Shown: in pieces, positions 56,448 through 64,000 of the stretch
Position numbering within the stretch: position 1 is the stretch's first letter
Layout of the letters: every line of letters begins with the position of its first letter
Source: Mesorhizobium sp. WSM3859
GTDB taxonomy: Bacteria; Pseudomonadota; Alphaproteobacteria; Rhizobiales; Rhizobiaceae
Reading direction: 5' to 3'
DNA length: 64,000 nt
Assembly: GCF_002295065.1 (NCBI RefSeq)
Contig: NZ_NSGG01000015.1
Span: 1 to 64,000 of the forward strand
Translations under genes and position numbers: made by a program
Notes under the pieces: model-generated
What the model was told of the DNA's origin: nothing
Databases searched by the model: none
The model's input: the letters and a program-made list of their open reading frames with translations, nothing else

Positions 56448-57989
56448 TCAACGGCTCCGTTCGGATCTCTGCCAGCTGAGCGCGACGGCACTCTCAAAGG
56501 CTGTGCAGAGCGTCAGTCGCGAGGGGAGGGCGGCGGCTTCGCGACAAGGAAAATCGGACCGGTAGTGCGAACCGCGGCTCTCCTCGCGGCGCAATGCCGC
56601 GATCGCGATCAACAGCGCAACCAGGGCCGGGTCGGCCGTGGCGGTCTCGCCAACGGCAATCGGCAGAAGGGTCGGGATCGCCTCGCGCAGAGCTTTGCCA
56701 TTCCGAACAATGCCAAGCGCATTAGAGACAAGTTGGCGTACAGGTGAAGGGTCGGGTCGCAATGGAAAGACTGCCGGCAGCCTGGGCCACTGCCAACCCG
56801 CGCAAGATCCAGCCACGCTTGCCGCGACCCAGACTGCTGTCGCAACAGCTTCCGCGAGAGAGTTGCTGGCAAGCCGGTTGGCGCCATGCAGTCCCGTGCA
56901 TGCGACTTCGCCGCACGCCCACAGGCCGCTAACGGAACTACGCCCTTCGGCGTCAACGGCCACTCCGCCCATGTGATAGTGAGCAGCGGGACGCACGGGG
57001 ATAGGCTCCACGGCCGGATCGATGCCGGCCTGCTTGCAAATAGCGTCGATCGCCGGAAAGCGTCTTGCGAATTTCTGCCCGAGGCAATGTCGGGCATCGA
57101 GATAGACCCGATGCCCGACAGCGAGCTGATCCGAGATCGCCCTCGCTACCACATCGCGCGATGCGAGTTCTGCCCCCGGTGTGTCGGCCAGGAAGCGATG
57201 GCCGTCTTCATCGATCACCACCGCGCCTTCGCCTCGTACCGCTTCGCTGACAAGCGGCATTGGCCGGCACGGACCATCGAGCGCGGTCGGGTGGAACTGC
57301 ACAAATTCGAGATCGGCGAGCTCCGCTCCAGCACAGGCGGCAAGCGCAAGACCATGCCCGAATGAGGAGAGCGGGTTCGTTGTGTCGCAAAACAGCCCGC
57401 CTATCCCACCGGTCGCCAGCACCACGCGGCGTGTGGGCAATGCGAACACGCCGCCGTGCAAGACAGCCAGCAAGCCCACAATGCTGCCCTCCGACACAAC
57501 CAAGCGAAGCGCTGTCATGCCTTCCATGATCGTGATCGAATGGGTTCGCCGCGCCACGCCGAGCAGCGCCCGAAACAACTCGCGGCCGGTTGCGTCGCCG
57601 GCGGCGTGGACGATGCGGCGACGCGAATGCGCCGCTTCCAGGCCGAGCCGCAGCCTCCCGTCGAGTGAGCGGTCGAAGGGAACGCCGAGACGGATGAGAT
57701 TCTCGATGGCTTTGGGTGCGGCCTCAATCACCCGCCTGGCCATCTGTTCGTCGCAGTGTCCGTCGCCGGCAGCAAGCGTATCGGTGAGGTGGAGTTCCGG
57801 GGTATCGTCCTCGCCGAGGCTGGCTGCGAGCCCGCCCTGGGCAAGCGTGCTTGAGGCTTCGGTTCCGAGCGGGGTTCTAGAGAGAAGAACGACCGGTTGG
57901 GGCGCCAGATGAAGCGCCGTCAGCAGGCCGGCGAGGCCAGCGCCGATGATGACCGGCGCCCCGCCAATGTCATGGATGTCGGGTGTCAT
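56448..57989 (-). CDS. nadB: NadB, L-aspartate oxidase (cluster 2 copy)
   Basis: The 513-residue protein is intact, with VIIGAGLAGLLTALHLAP, TLAQGGLAASLG, VLATGGIGGLF and YHMGGVAVD. It is the paralogue of the copy at 42421. Its start overlaps the nadA stop (ATGA), so it is coupled to a functional nadA here. It presumably feeds iminoaspartate to that NadA. Confidence 0.94.
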   Translation of the reverse strand: MTPDIHDIGGAPVIIGAGLAGLLTALHLAPQPVVLLSRTPLGTEASSTLAQGGLAASLGEDDTPELHLTDTLAAGDGHCDEQMARRVIEAAPKAIENLIRLGVPFDRSLDGRLRLGLEAAHSRRRIVHAAGDATGRELFRALLGVARRTHSITIMEGMTALRLVVSEGSIVGLLAVLHGGVFALPTRRVVLATGGIGGLFCDTTNPLSSFGHGLALAACAGAELADLEFVQFHPTALDGPCRPMPLVSEAVRGEGAVVIDEDGHRFLADTPGAELASRDVVARAISDQLAVGHRVYLDARHCLGQKFARRFPAIDAICKQAGIDPAVEPIPVRPAAHYHMGGVAVDAEGRSSVSGLWACGEVACTGLHGANRLASNSLAEAVATAVWVAASVAGSCAGWQWPRLPAVFPLRPDPSPVRQLVSNALGIVRNGKALREAIPTLLPIAVGETATADPALVALLIAIAALRREESRGSHYRSDFPCREAAALPSRLTLCTAFESAVALSWQRSERSR

Positions 57990-58960
57990 ACAAAGAGCAT
58001 GCGTTCCACAGCCCAGCGGGCCCGTTCAGTGACGTGCGGATCGATGGTGACGACGTGACGATTCTCCTCGAGCGCGGTGCGGATGTTGGCGAGCGTGATG
58101 CGTTTCATGTGCGGGCACAGATTGCATGGACGCACGAAATCCACGTCCGGATGCTCGACCGCGACATTGTCGCTCATCGAACATTCCGTCATCAGCACCA
58201 CACGCGCCGGCCTATGCCGCGCGACATACTCGGACATCGCCGCCGTCGAGCCGGCGAAGTCGGCTTCGGCCACGACCGCGGGCGGACATTCGGGATGGGC
58301 AAGTACGCTGATGCCGGGATGGGCCTCACGCAGCTCGCGGATGTCGGCCGCTTCAAAGCGTTCATGCACCTCGCAATGCCCCTTCCAGACGATAATCTCA
58401 ACCTTCGTCTGTGCCGCGATGTTCTTCGCCAGATATTCGTCGGGCAGCATGATCACGCGCGGCACCCGGAGGGACTTCACCACTGCGAGCGCGTTGCCTG
58501 AGGTGCAGCAGATGTCTGACTCAGCTTTCACCGCGGCGGAGGTGTTGACGTAGGTGATGACCGGAACACCGGGATAACGCTGCCGCATCAGGCGTACGTC
58601 TTCGGCCGTGATCGAGTCGGCCAGCGAGCAGCCGGCGGCGAGATCCGGGATGAGCACGGTCTTGTCCGGATTGAGAAGCTTGGCTGTTTCAGCCATAAAA
58701 TGCACGCCGGCTAGTACGATCACATCGGCGTCGACTGTCATCGCCTTGCGGGCCAGCGCCAGGCTGTCGCCGACGATGTCAGCCACGCAGTGAAAAATCT
58801 CCGGCGTCTGGTAGTTATGCGCCAGGATGACCGCGTTGCGCTGTCGCTTCAGTTTCAGGATCGCGTCGATGTCGTCAACGAAGACCGGCCACTCGATCGG
58901 TGGGATAACGCGCCGAACGCGGTCGTATAGGGAGGCGCTCGAAGGCAGGACGGCGCTCAT
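57986..58960 (-). CDS. nadA: NadA, quinolinate synthase
   Basis: The 324-residue protein has the three cluster cysteines in AGCSLADS, CCTSGNA and CNLCPHM, plus AHNYQTPEI, HFMAET and the MLPDEYLAKN block. It condenses iminoaspartate with DHAP to quinolinate. ATG 58960 has GGAGG close upstream; the frame continues to 59026 through the operator without support. It is the only full-length nadA in the window. Confidence 0.95.
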   Translation of the reverse strand: MSAVLPSSASLYDRVRRVIPPIEWPVFVDDIDAILKLKRQRNAVILAHNYQTPEIFHCVADIVGDSLALARKAMTVDADVIVLAGVHFMAETAKLLNPDKTVLIPDLAAGCSLADSITAEDVRLMRQRYPGVPVITYVNTSAAVKAESDICCTSGNALAVVKSLRVPRVIMLPDEYLAKNIAAQTKVEIIVWKGHCEVHERFEAADIRELREAHPGISVLAHPECPPAVVAEADFAGSTAAMSEYVARHRPARVVLMTECSMSDNVAVEHPDVDFVRPCNLCPHMKRITLANIRTALEENRHVVTIDPHVTERARWAVERMLFV

Positions 58961-58971
58961 CGAGCCTCCAG

Positions 58972-59016
58972 TTATAGTCAACGCGATTATAAGGCCTATA
59001 ATCGTTGTGACTATAA
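58972..59016. promoter_or_regulatory. NadQ operator: two nested inverted repeats on one axis
   Basis: Outer arms TTATAGTCA (58972-58980) and TGACTATAA (59008-59016) are exact 9-bp inverted repeats. Inner arms CGATTAT (58984-58990) and ATAATCG (58998-59004) are exact 7-bp ones. Both centre on base 58994. The site lies between nadQ and nadA, 12 bp from the nadA start. NadQ as the ligand protein is inferred from position. Confidence 0.75.
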
Positions 59017-59022
59017 GTGGTG

Positions 59023-59979
59023 TCAAGCCCGTGCGAGCGGCAATTTTGTGCCGGCCACAGGCCTCTCGTCTAGAATGGCATGGTGGAAGCGGTAGAGCTG
59101 CGCCGGCCGGCCGCCGGTCTCGGCGGTCGTCGTTCCGGTCTTCTCAACCAGCTCCTGCTGCCCTATGAGCCGGCGAAAGTTCGGCTTGTTGATGAGCCTG
59201 CCGGAGAGCGCCTCCACGGTTCGCTGTAGCTGTAAAAGCGTGAAGAGCGGCGGCATCAGTTCGAACACAACAGGCCGGTATTTGATCTTGGAGCGCAGCC
59301 GCGCAATAGCCGTTGCCAGAATGCGGCGATGATCGGCGCTCATCGATCTGCCCGGCACCGGAGCGAGGATGGCAGAATCGCCGCCGCGCTTTGCTTCCTC
59401 CACCAGGGCGGCTTCGTAGAGCAGCTCGTAGCGCTGCAGCGCGAGCTCTTCGTTCCATGCCCGGTCGTCCATGGCAAAGGCGACCGCTGCTCGCCGCCGG
59501 CGATCGAAGCGCGTCGCGCCGTCGTCCGCGCCTTGCGCCCATTCGATAAGGCGCGGCCACAATTCTTCCAGCATCGGGGGCCTGCCGGAGCGATGATCCT
59601 CCCAAGGGAAATAGTCGTACCAGCTCGTCCAGCTGGGCCTGCCCGAGGCGCCCGCATCTTCTTCGCGGGTGAGTGCGAGATAGCTGATCGAGATCACGCG
59701 CTCATTGCCGCCGGTCCGATCGCGATCGGCGAAGGTGTAGAGCTGCTCGATGTAACCGAGAGGCTGGCCGGTCTGCAGTTCCACCCATGCCCTGAGGCTC
59801 GACTGGAGCGAACGATGAGCGAGCTCAAACGGGCCCGAGGGAAGTGCGGCCCCCTGTTCGATGGTCAGAACACATGGTCCAGCGTCGTTCACGGCGACGA
59901 CGACTGCGATCAGGTCCGCGTTGACGTCGTTGGTCTTGCCTATAGCTCTGCCTTTCCTCGGTCCCTTTGCCTGATCCAT
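59023..59979 (-). CDS. nadQ: NadQ-type repressor of NAD synthesis (cluster 2 copy)
   Basis: The 318-residue protein mirrors the copy at 44131: Nudix-like domain (DLIAVVVAVNDAGPCVLTIE, GYIEQLYTFADRDR), then winged helix (PPLFTLLQLQRTVEALSGRL) and TGGRPAQLYRF. Its stop is 6 bp from the operator. With two NadQ copies and two operators, cross-regulation is likely. Confidence 0.86.
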   Translation of the reverse strand: MDQAKGPRKGRAIGKTNDVNADLIAVVVAVNDAGPCVLTIEQGAALPSGPFELAHRSLQSSLRAWVELQTGQPLGYIEQLYTFADRDRTGGNERVISISYLALTREEDAGASGRPSWTSWYDYFPWEDHRSGRPPMLEELWPRLIEWAQGADDGATRFDRRRRAAVAFAMDDRAWNEELALQRYELLYEAALVEEAKRGGDSAILAPVPGRSMSADHRRILATAIARLRSKIKYRPVVFELMPPLFTLLQLQRTVEALSGRLINKPNFRRLIGQQELVEKTGTTTAETGGRPAQLYRFHHAILDERPVAGTKLPLARA

Positions 59980-60365
59980 GGTTCCTGGCCTACTTGGCAG
60001 AGCTCCGCCTGCCTAAACCGATTTAGCTCTGTTCTTTTATCATACCACTCGTCGCGCCAACACCACGCGCTCTGGCGATTTTACCTCTTCGCACCTGGAC
60101 AAAAATATGCCAAACGCGACACTCGCCGTGGGTGACGCCGGGTGAGGAGAGACGTGGATTGAGCGATCTCAGGCTGTCGGCCGGCAGCGCGTGGCGGCGC
60201 CAAAGCTCGCCGGAAGCGGGCCGTTCTTGATAGCAGCCGGCGCCGACAGGAAGGCTGCACCGCCTCACCGAGTCCGAGCCGAACCAACCAACGCTTGATT
60301 TGTCTCAGCTATTCGCCCCGCTCGGTATGTCGCGGCCCCGACATGTCGGAAGTCCGACAGCCGGT
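59980..60365. other. Region between nadQ and the nifA end
   Basis: 60090-60160 repeats the panB leader of cluster 1 (CTTCGCACCTG, ATATGCCAAACGCGAC, ATTGAGCG), but the sequence then diverges, so no panB remains beyond the start region. No gene is supported in the rest. Confidence 0.55.
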
Positions 60366-62108
60366 TCAGAGACACTTGATCTCGATACCGTATTTCCTCA
60401 GCGCGTAACCAATCTGGCGCGGCGTCAGTCCAAGCAGGCGCGCTGCCTTTGCCTGTACCCAGCCGGATCTTTCCATGGCCGCGATGAGACGCTCGCGATC
60501 GGTCATCTTCGCGTCGCTTACGAGGGCCACCCGAACAGGCGCTGGCAGTGCCTGATCGCTGTAAACAGGCGGGGCCCCAAAGGCGGCCGAAGCAACAGCA
60601 CCAGACGATTGCATGGCCGGGTTCAGTGGCGATGGTGCGATCGGCTCCGATTTCGGCGCAGCCTCCGTCGATGCGTGCTTCCAGAGCATCGCGGAAAGGC
60701 ATCGGCCGTGGCAGCAATCAAAGTCGCTTCTGACGATTGACGCTCCCGCTGACAGGGTCGCTGTCCGCTGCACGCAATTTTCAAGCTCGCGGACATTTCC
60801 GGGAAAAGCACAGTTCATCAGCACTTCAGTCGCACTCGCATCGAAGACCAGGGTACGGCCGTTCTCGCTGTTGAAATTCTTGAGAAACTCAGCGGCAAGG
60901 AGCGGAATATCACTGCGCCGTTCGCGCAATGGCGGCACCAGCAAGGGAACAACGCTGATGCGATAATAAAGGTCGGCGCGAAACTCGTTCCTTGCAACAG
61001 CGTGTTCCAGGTTCCTGTTCGTGGCAGCAATCACGCGAACGTCGACCTTAATCGTCTGGTTGCTGCCGACCCGTTCGAACTCCTGCTCCTGCAGCACGCG
61101 CAGCAGCTTTGCCTGGAACGAGGCCGAAATCTCGCCGATCTCGTCCAGAAACAACGTTCCCTTGTCGGCGAGCTCAAAGCGCCCCTTGCGCGAGTTGAAT
61201 GCACTGGTAAAGGCACCCTTTTCGTGACCGAACAGTTCGGATTCCAGGACTGTCTCAGGGAGCGCTGCGCAATTGAGCTTGATGAACGGCCGCTTGGCGC
61301 GCCCCGACAGCTCGTGAACGGCCTTGGCGACCAGCTCCTTGCCGGTCCCGGATTCCCCGCGCAGCAAAACGGTACTGTTGGACTTGGCTACTAACGCGAC
61401 CTTCTCAAGCAGCCCGCGCAGCGCCGGGCTGTCGCCAATGATCCCCTTGACATGAGCCCTTTTGCCCTCATGCCGAGGCTGCTTGAGCTCGCCGAATTGC
61501 TTTTGCATCCGGATTTTCTCGGCCATCAGTCGCTCGCGGTCGGACGCGAACAGGCGATGCAGCTTCACTGTCTGCCCAACCAGATTGGCGATCGTGGTGA
61601 GGAGGCGGAGGTCGTAATCGAGGAGGGAGGCTGATTTGTTGTCCAGGATGCGGTCGATGGTCAGCGTGCCCACGACGTTCGCATCGACGCGAATGGGTAC
61701 GCCGATGAACGACACTTTCATGTTGTCGGACGCCCCGAGCACGTCCTTGTCGGCGGCGTTGAAGGCCGGATCCACCGCTATGTTCTCGGCGACGAGCGCC
61801 ATGCCCGTCGTTATGATCTGGTCGATCGCCGTCCGTGGCAGATGCTTCCGGTGGTGCTCATCGCTGCCTTCGCTCGAGCCGGCGCCGACGATCATGTCCG
61901 GTGTGCCGGCACCGTTGAAGAGCGAGATGATACCGTGCCGCACCTGCACCAACGATGGCAGGAGATCGACGACGTTGGCCAACGTGGCTTCGAGCGCAGC
62001 GGGGGCGGTGAGTGCTTTCGATGTTTCGAAGATATCTGGCGCCCTCTCGTGCAGCGGCACAAGAGACACCACGTGATTCGTCTCGGACTTTGAATTAGGC
62101 GTTTTCAT
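60366..62108 (-). CDS. nifA: NifA, sigma-54-dependent activator of nitrogen fixation
   Basis: The 580-residue protein has an N-terminal GAF domain (about 20-190), an AAA+ domain with Walker A GESGTGKE and Walker B TLFLDEIGEI, the linker cysteines (CAFPGN, ENCV, CCHGRC) of oxygen-sensitive rhizobial NifA, and a C-terminal Fis-type HTH (WVQAKAARLLGLTPRQIGYA). The sigma-54 contact loop reads GAFTSA instead of GAFTGA. ATG 62108 gives the length of Bradyrhizobium NifA; earlier in-frame ATGs (62180, 62192, 62222) exist and the ribosome site at 62108 is weak. Mesorhizobium islands often have two nifA genes; which one this is cannot be told. Confidence 0.92.
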   Translation of the reverse strand: MKTPNSKSETNHVVSLVPLHERAPDIFETSKALTAPAALEATLANVVDLLPSLVQVRHGIISLFNGAGTPDMIVGAGSSEGSDEHHRKHLPRTAIDQIITTGMALVAENIAVDPAFNAADKDVLGASDNMKVSFIGVPIRVDANVVGTLTIDRILDNKSASLLDYDLRLLTTIANLVGQTVKLHRLFASDRERLMAEKIRMQKQFGELKQPRHEGKRAHVKGIIGDSPALRGLLEKVALVAKSNSTVLLRGESGTGKELVAKAVHELSGRAKRPFIKLNCAALPETVLESELFGHEKGAFTSAFNSRKGRFELADKGTLFLDEIGEISASFQAKLLRVLQEQEFERVGSNQTIKVDVRVIAATNRNLEHAVARNEFRADLYYRISVVPLLVPPLRERRSDIPLLAAEFLKNFNSENGRTLVFDASATEVLMNCAFPGNVRELENCVQRTATLSAGASIVRSDFDCCHGRCLSAMLWKHASTEAAPKSEPIAPSPLNPAMQSSGAVASAAFGAPPVYSDQALPAPVRVALVSDAKMTDRERLIAAMERSGWVQAKAARLLGLTPRQIGYALRKYGIEIKCL

Positions 62109-62329
62109 TTCTGGAAGCGATATGCCGCGTGACCAGATCTGCCTGGCACTTTGCACGCAGGTGCGAGCATCGTGCTGCATGTGATCATCCATCTCGCGCC
62201 GTGAAATCGACGCTCGAGGCAAGTGCGCCTATTGTCCGGCGCGCGGATTTCCTTGGCCAATCGCATTCGTGGGCGTCTTCGCTCTGCAGGCCGCTGCACA
62301 ATCGACGGGTTTGCTCGCCTCGGCCTGGC
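62109..62329. other. Region upstream of nifA
   Basis: No separate gene supported. It holds the nifA leader and the decayed 3' part of the TIM-barrel pseudogene. Confidence 0.4.
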
Positions 62330-62557
62330 ACGCGGGAATTCATTGAAGCACGAAAAGGCGTTGACGAAGGTAGTCTTGACGATTGATCCGTCAGCGAGAC
62401 GGACGTCTGCAGCCGGCTTTTCGTGACCAATTAGATGGCCGCCGAGATGATCGTTAATGTCGATGCCGGTCAGGCCGGGGCCGCGGGCAAGTGCGGCCCT
62501 GGCAAGTTGGGGCGGCGTCATGCGGTCGATCGCAAAGCGGAGCGATGCTTGACGCAT
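62330..62557 (-). pseudogene. TIM-barrel sugar isomerase/epimerase-like remnant
   Basis: The minus strand begins RQASLRFAIDRMTPPQLARA, then GLTGIDINDHLGGHLIGHEK, then VNAFSCFNEF. This resembles the N-terminus of IolE/xylose-isomerase-like barrels (FAxNRMxxPxLS, VEIRNDLxG, INALxxFN). After about 75 codons the similarity ends and the frame runs into nifA upstream DNA. It follows the LacI gene on the same strand and probably belonged to its operon. Confidence 0.5.
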
Positions 62558-62739
62558 GGCTTTCCTTTCTCTTCCATGAAGTGCGGGTCGTCGTTCTCGG
62601 CTGACTGGCTTCCGTCGCGCAGCAATTATCCGTTGTTAAACGAGACCGGAATGACGGAGGTGAGTCAACCAAACTCCCGCTGCTTTTCTTTCATCGATGA
62701 AAGGAAATTAGGCTCTCATGATAGTATTTTATCAGTCTT

Positions 62740-63771
62740 TCAGATGTTTTCCGGCAGATAGATCTCAAACGGCAGAAAAGTCTGCCCCAGCGTCTCCGAA
62801 GTGCCGACCTTGATGGCCTGGGCCATCAGCGTCATCAGTTCCTGGCAAAGCAGGCGCTGGGGCGTGGCGACCGACATCGTGATTATGCCATCTGCGAGTG
62901 CTGCCCGCGACTCCGGCGTGATCTCGTTGACGATCGCGATGAGACCGCGGCTTTCGCCTTCGTCACGGAGCGCGGAGATCGCTCCCTCCATACCTCCGCC
63001 GGCCACATAGAAGCCGGTGAGTTCGGGTTCCCGTTGCATGAGATCCAGCGTGGCCTCGTAGGTGATCTGCCGTGCCTCGAGGTTCACGAGCGGATCGAGC
63101 AGCTCGAATGTCGGTGCATTCTCGCGAAAATAGGAGCGAAAGCCGACCTCCCGCAGCTCCTGCCCCTGAAAACGGTGGCTGCCGACAAAAATCGCCACCT
63201 TGCCCGGCCGTCTTGCAACCTTTGAAAGCATCCACGCTGTCGTCCGCCCTACCTTGCGGTTGTCGAGGCCGATATAGCCCTCACGAACACCTTCGGCGAA
63301 ATCGGAAAGCAGCGAGAAAACGGGGATGCCTTTTGCCTTGAGTTCTTGGACGGCTGCCGTGATCGCCGGATGGTCCGGCGCCACCATGGCGATCGCGTGG
63401 CAGCGCGCGCCGAATTCCTTGAGCAGTGGAACAAGGTCGCACGGCATGTGCGACGGCGCGAATTCGATGAGCGAAGTGCCATGGAAGCACTTCGCCGCGT
63501 TGACCGCCGCTTCAACCTCACGCGCGAGGCGCTGGTAAAAGTGGTGAGTCGGTTTTCTCAGGATGAAGCCAAGCCGATATTGCGGCAGGTCCCGCTGCAG
63601 GCGCTGCTTGATAAGACCTGCGGCGTGATATCCGATGGCCTGTGCCGCCGCTAAGACCCGCTGCGCAGTCTCCTCCCGCACCGGATGACGGGCATTCAGA
63701 ACTCGATCAACGGTGGCAACACTGAGCCCGGCTTCCCGGGCGATATCAGCAATTGTGGGTCGCTTCGCCAT
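62740..63771 (-). CDS. LacI-family transcriptional regulator
   Basis: The 343-residue protein starts AKRPTIADIAREAGLSVATV, a LacI-type HTH with hinge helix, followed by a periplasmic-binding-like ligand domain (YRLGFILRKPTHHFYQRLAR, YIGLDNRKVGRTTAWML, GFYVAGGGMEGAI). Such proteins respond to sugars. The truncated sugar-enzyme gene downstream suggests a former carbohydrate operon. Ligand unknown. Confidence 0.9.
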   Translation of the reverse strand: MAKRPTIADIAREAGLSVATVDRVLNARHPVREETAQRVLAAAQAIGYHAAGLIKQRLQRDLPQYRLGFILRKPTHHFYQRLAREVEAAVNAAKCFHGTSLIEFAPSHMPCDLVPLLKEFGARCHAIAMVAPDHPAITAAVQELKAKGIPVFSLLSDFAEGVREGYIGLDNRKVGRTTAWMLSKVARRPGKVAIFVGSHRFQGQELREVGFRSYFRENAPTFELLDPLVNLEARQITYEATLDLMQREPELTGFYVAGGGMEGAISALRDEGESRGLIAIVNEITPESRAALADGIITMSVATPQRLLCQELMTLMAQAIKVGTSETLGQTFLPFEIYLPENI

Positions 63772-64000
63772 GGTCCGAGTCTGATTAAAAGGACATCAGG
63801 AAGAAACCCGGTAGAGGTAAGATTCAGTAAAATCTGTCATTCCTGCATTGATCCTGTTCGCTACCGGAACTCTTGTCGTGGCGTGGTGCGAGGCAGAAGC
63901 CGAAACGTGAACGACGCGCCTTCCGACCGTCTTCGACATCATCGATGCCCATAGATCATTGATCCCTCTATGCCAAGGTCGCTTTCGTTGCGTAGAGCGT
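63772..64000. other. Region upstream of the LacI gene, to window end
   Basis: It should contain the LacI-gene promoter. An imperfect inverted repeat AGATT-N6-AATCT lies near 63822, possibly an operator. No gene is supported. Confidence 0.35.

Noticed and set aside
62321..62340. Sigma-54-like TGGCACG upstream of nifA
   Set aside because: It is on the opposite strand to nifA, and no GC-containing -12 element follows at the right distance.

Overview
The window reads as part of a Mesorhizobium-type symbiosis island (an integrative conjugative element such as that of M. loti). The basis is the combination of nodFEG and nodA behind nod boxes, nifA, an Agrobacterium-like virB operon with virA and virG, a LuxR/LuxI pair, and the thiamine, biotin and nicotinate loci known to travel on such islands. 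The presence of nodFEG suggests Nod factors with host-specific unsaturated acyl chains, as in mesorhizobia of galegoid legumes. The species cannot be fixed from sequence alone.

Layout. 1-5053: 3' part of a giant C48 (Ulp1/SUMO-protease-like) effector with an internal duplication of about 2 kb and a C-terminus matching the VirD4-dependent secretion signal. 5.1-5.7 kb: transposase remnant. 5.7-19.6 kb: virG, a vir box, virB1-virB11 as one tight operon, and virA on the opposite strand; virD4 is not in the window. 19.7-22.9 kb: alpha-carbonic anhydrase, then mobile-element debris. 22.9-24.8 kb: membrane acyltransferase. 25.2-30.8 kb: thiC-thiO-thiS-thiG-thiE-thiD behind a TPP riboswitch, with thiO frameshifted. 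30.9-36 kb: D-amino-acid dehydrogenase, porin, MFS exporter. 36.2-45.7 kb: nadQ-(nadA deleted)-nadB-nadC-bioB-bioF-bioD-bioA-bioZ-(panD remnant), with a broken panB divergent from nadQ. 45.8-48 kb: a LuxR gene broken by two frameshifts, an intact LuxI-type synthase and a small HTH protein. 48.4-50.3 kb: queCDE behind a probable preQ1 riboswitch. 50.4-55.3 kb: three nod boxes, two nodA fragments, nodFEG and a complete nodA. 55.7-60.1 kb: a second, differently decayed vitamin operon, nadQ-nadA-nadB-(nadC/bioZ deletion scar)-panD. 60.4-63.8 kb: nifA, a TIM-barrel gene remnant and a LacI-type regulator.

How the parts fit together. The two nad/bio/pan clusters are paralogous copies of one ancestral operon, nadQ-nadA-nadB-nadC-bioBFDAZ-panD. 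Cluster 1 has lost nadA and panD. Cluster 2 has lost nadC, bioBFDA and most of bioZ in one deletion. Within this window NAD synthesis therefore needs nadA from cluster 2 and nadC from cluster 1. The virB system and the C48 protein form a plausible secretion-machine/effector pair. The nod genes make the Nod factor acyl chain (NodF, NodE, NodG) and attach it (NodA). nifA links the region to nitrogen-fixation control.
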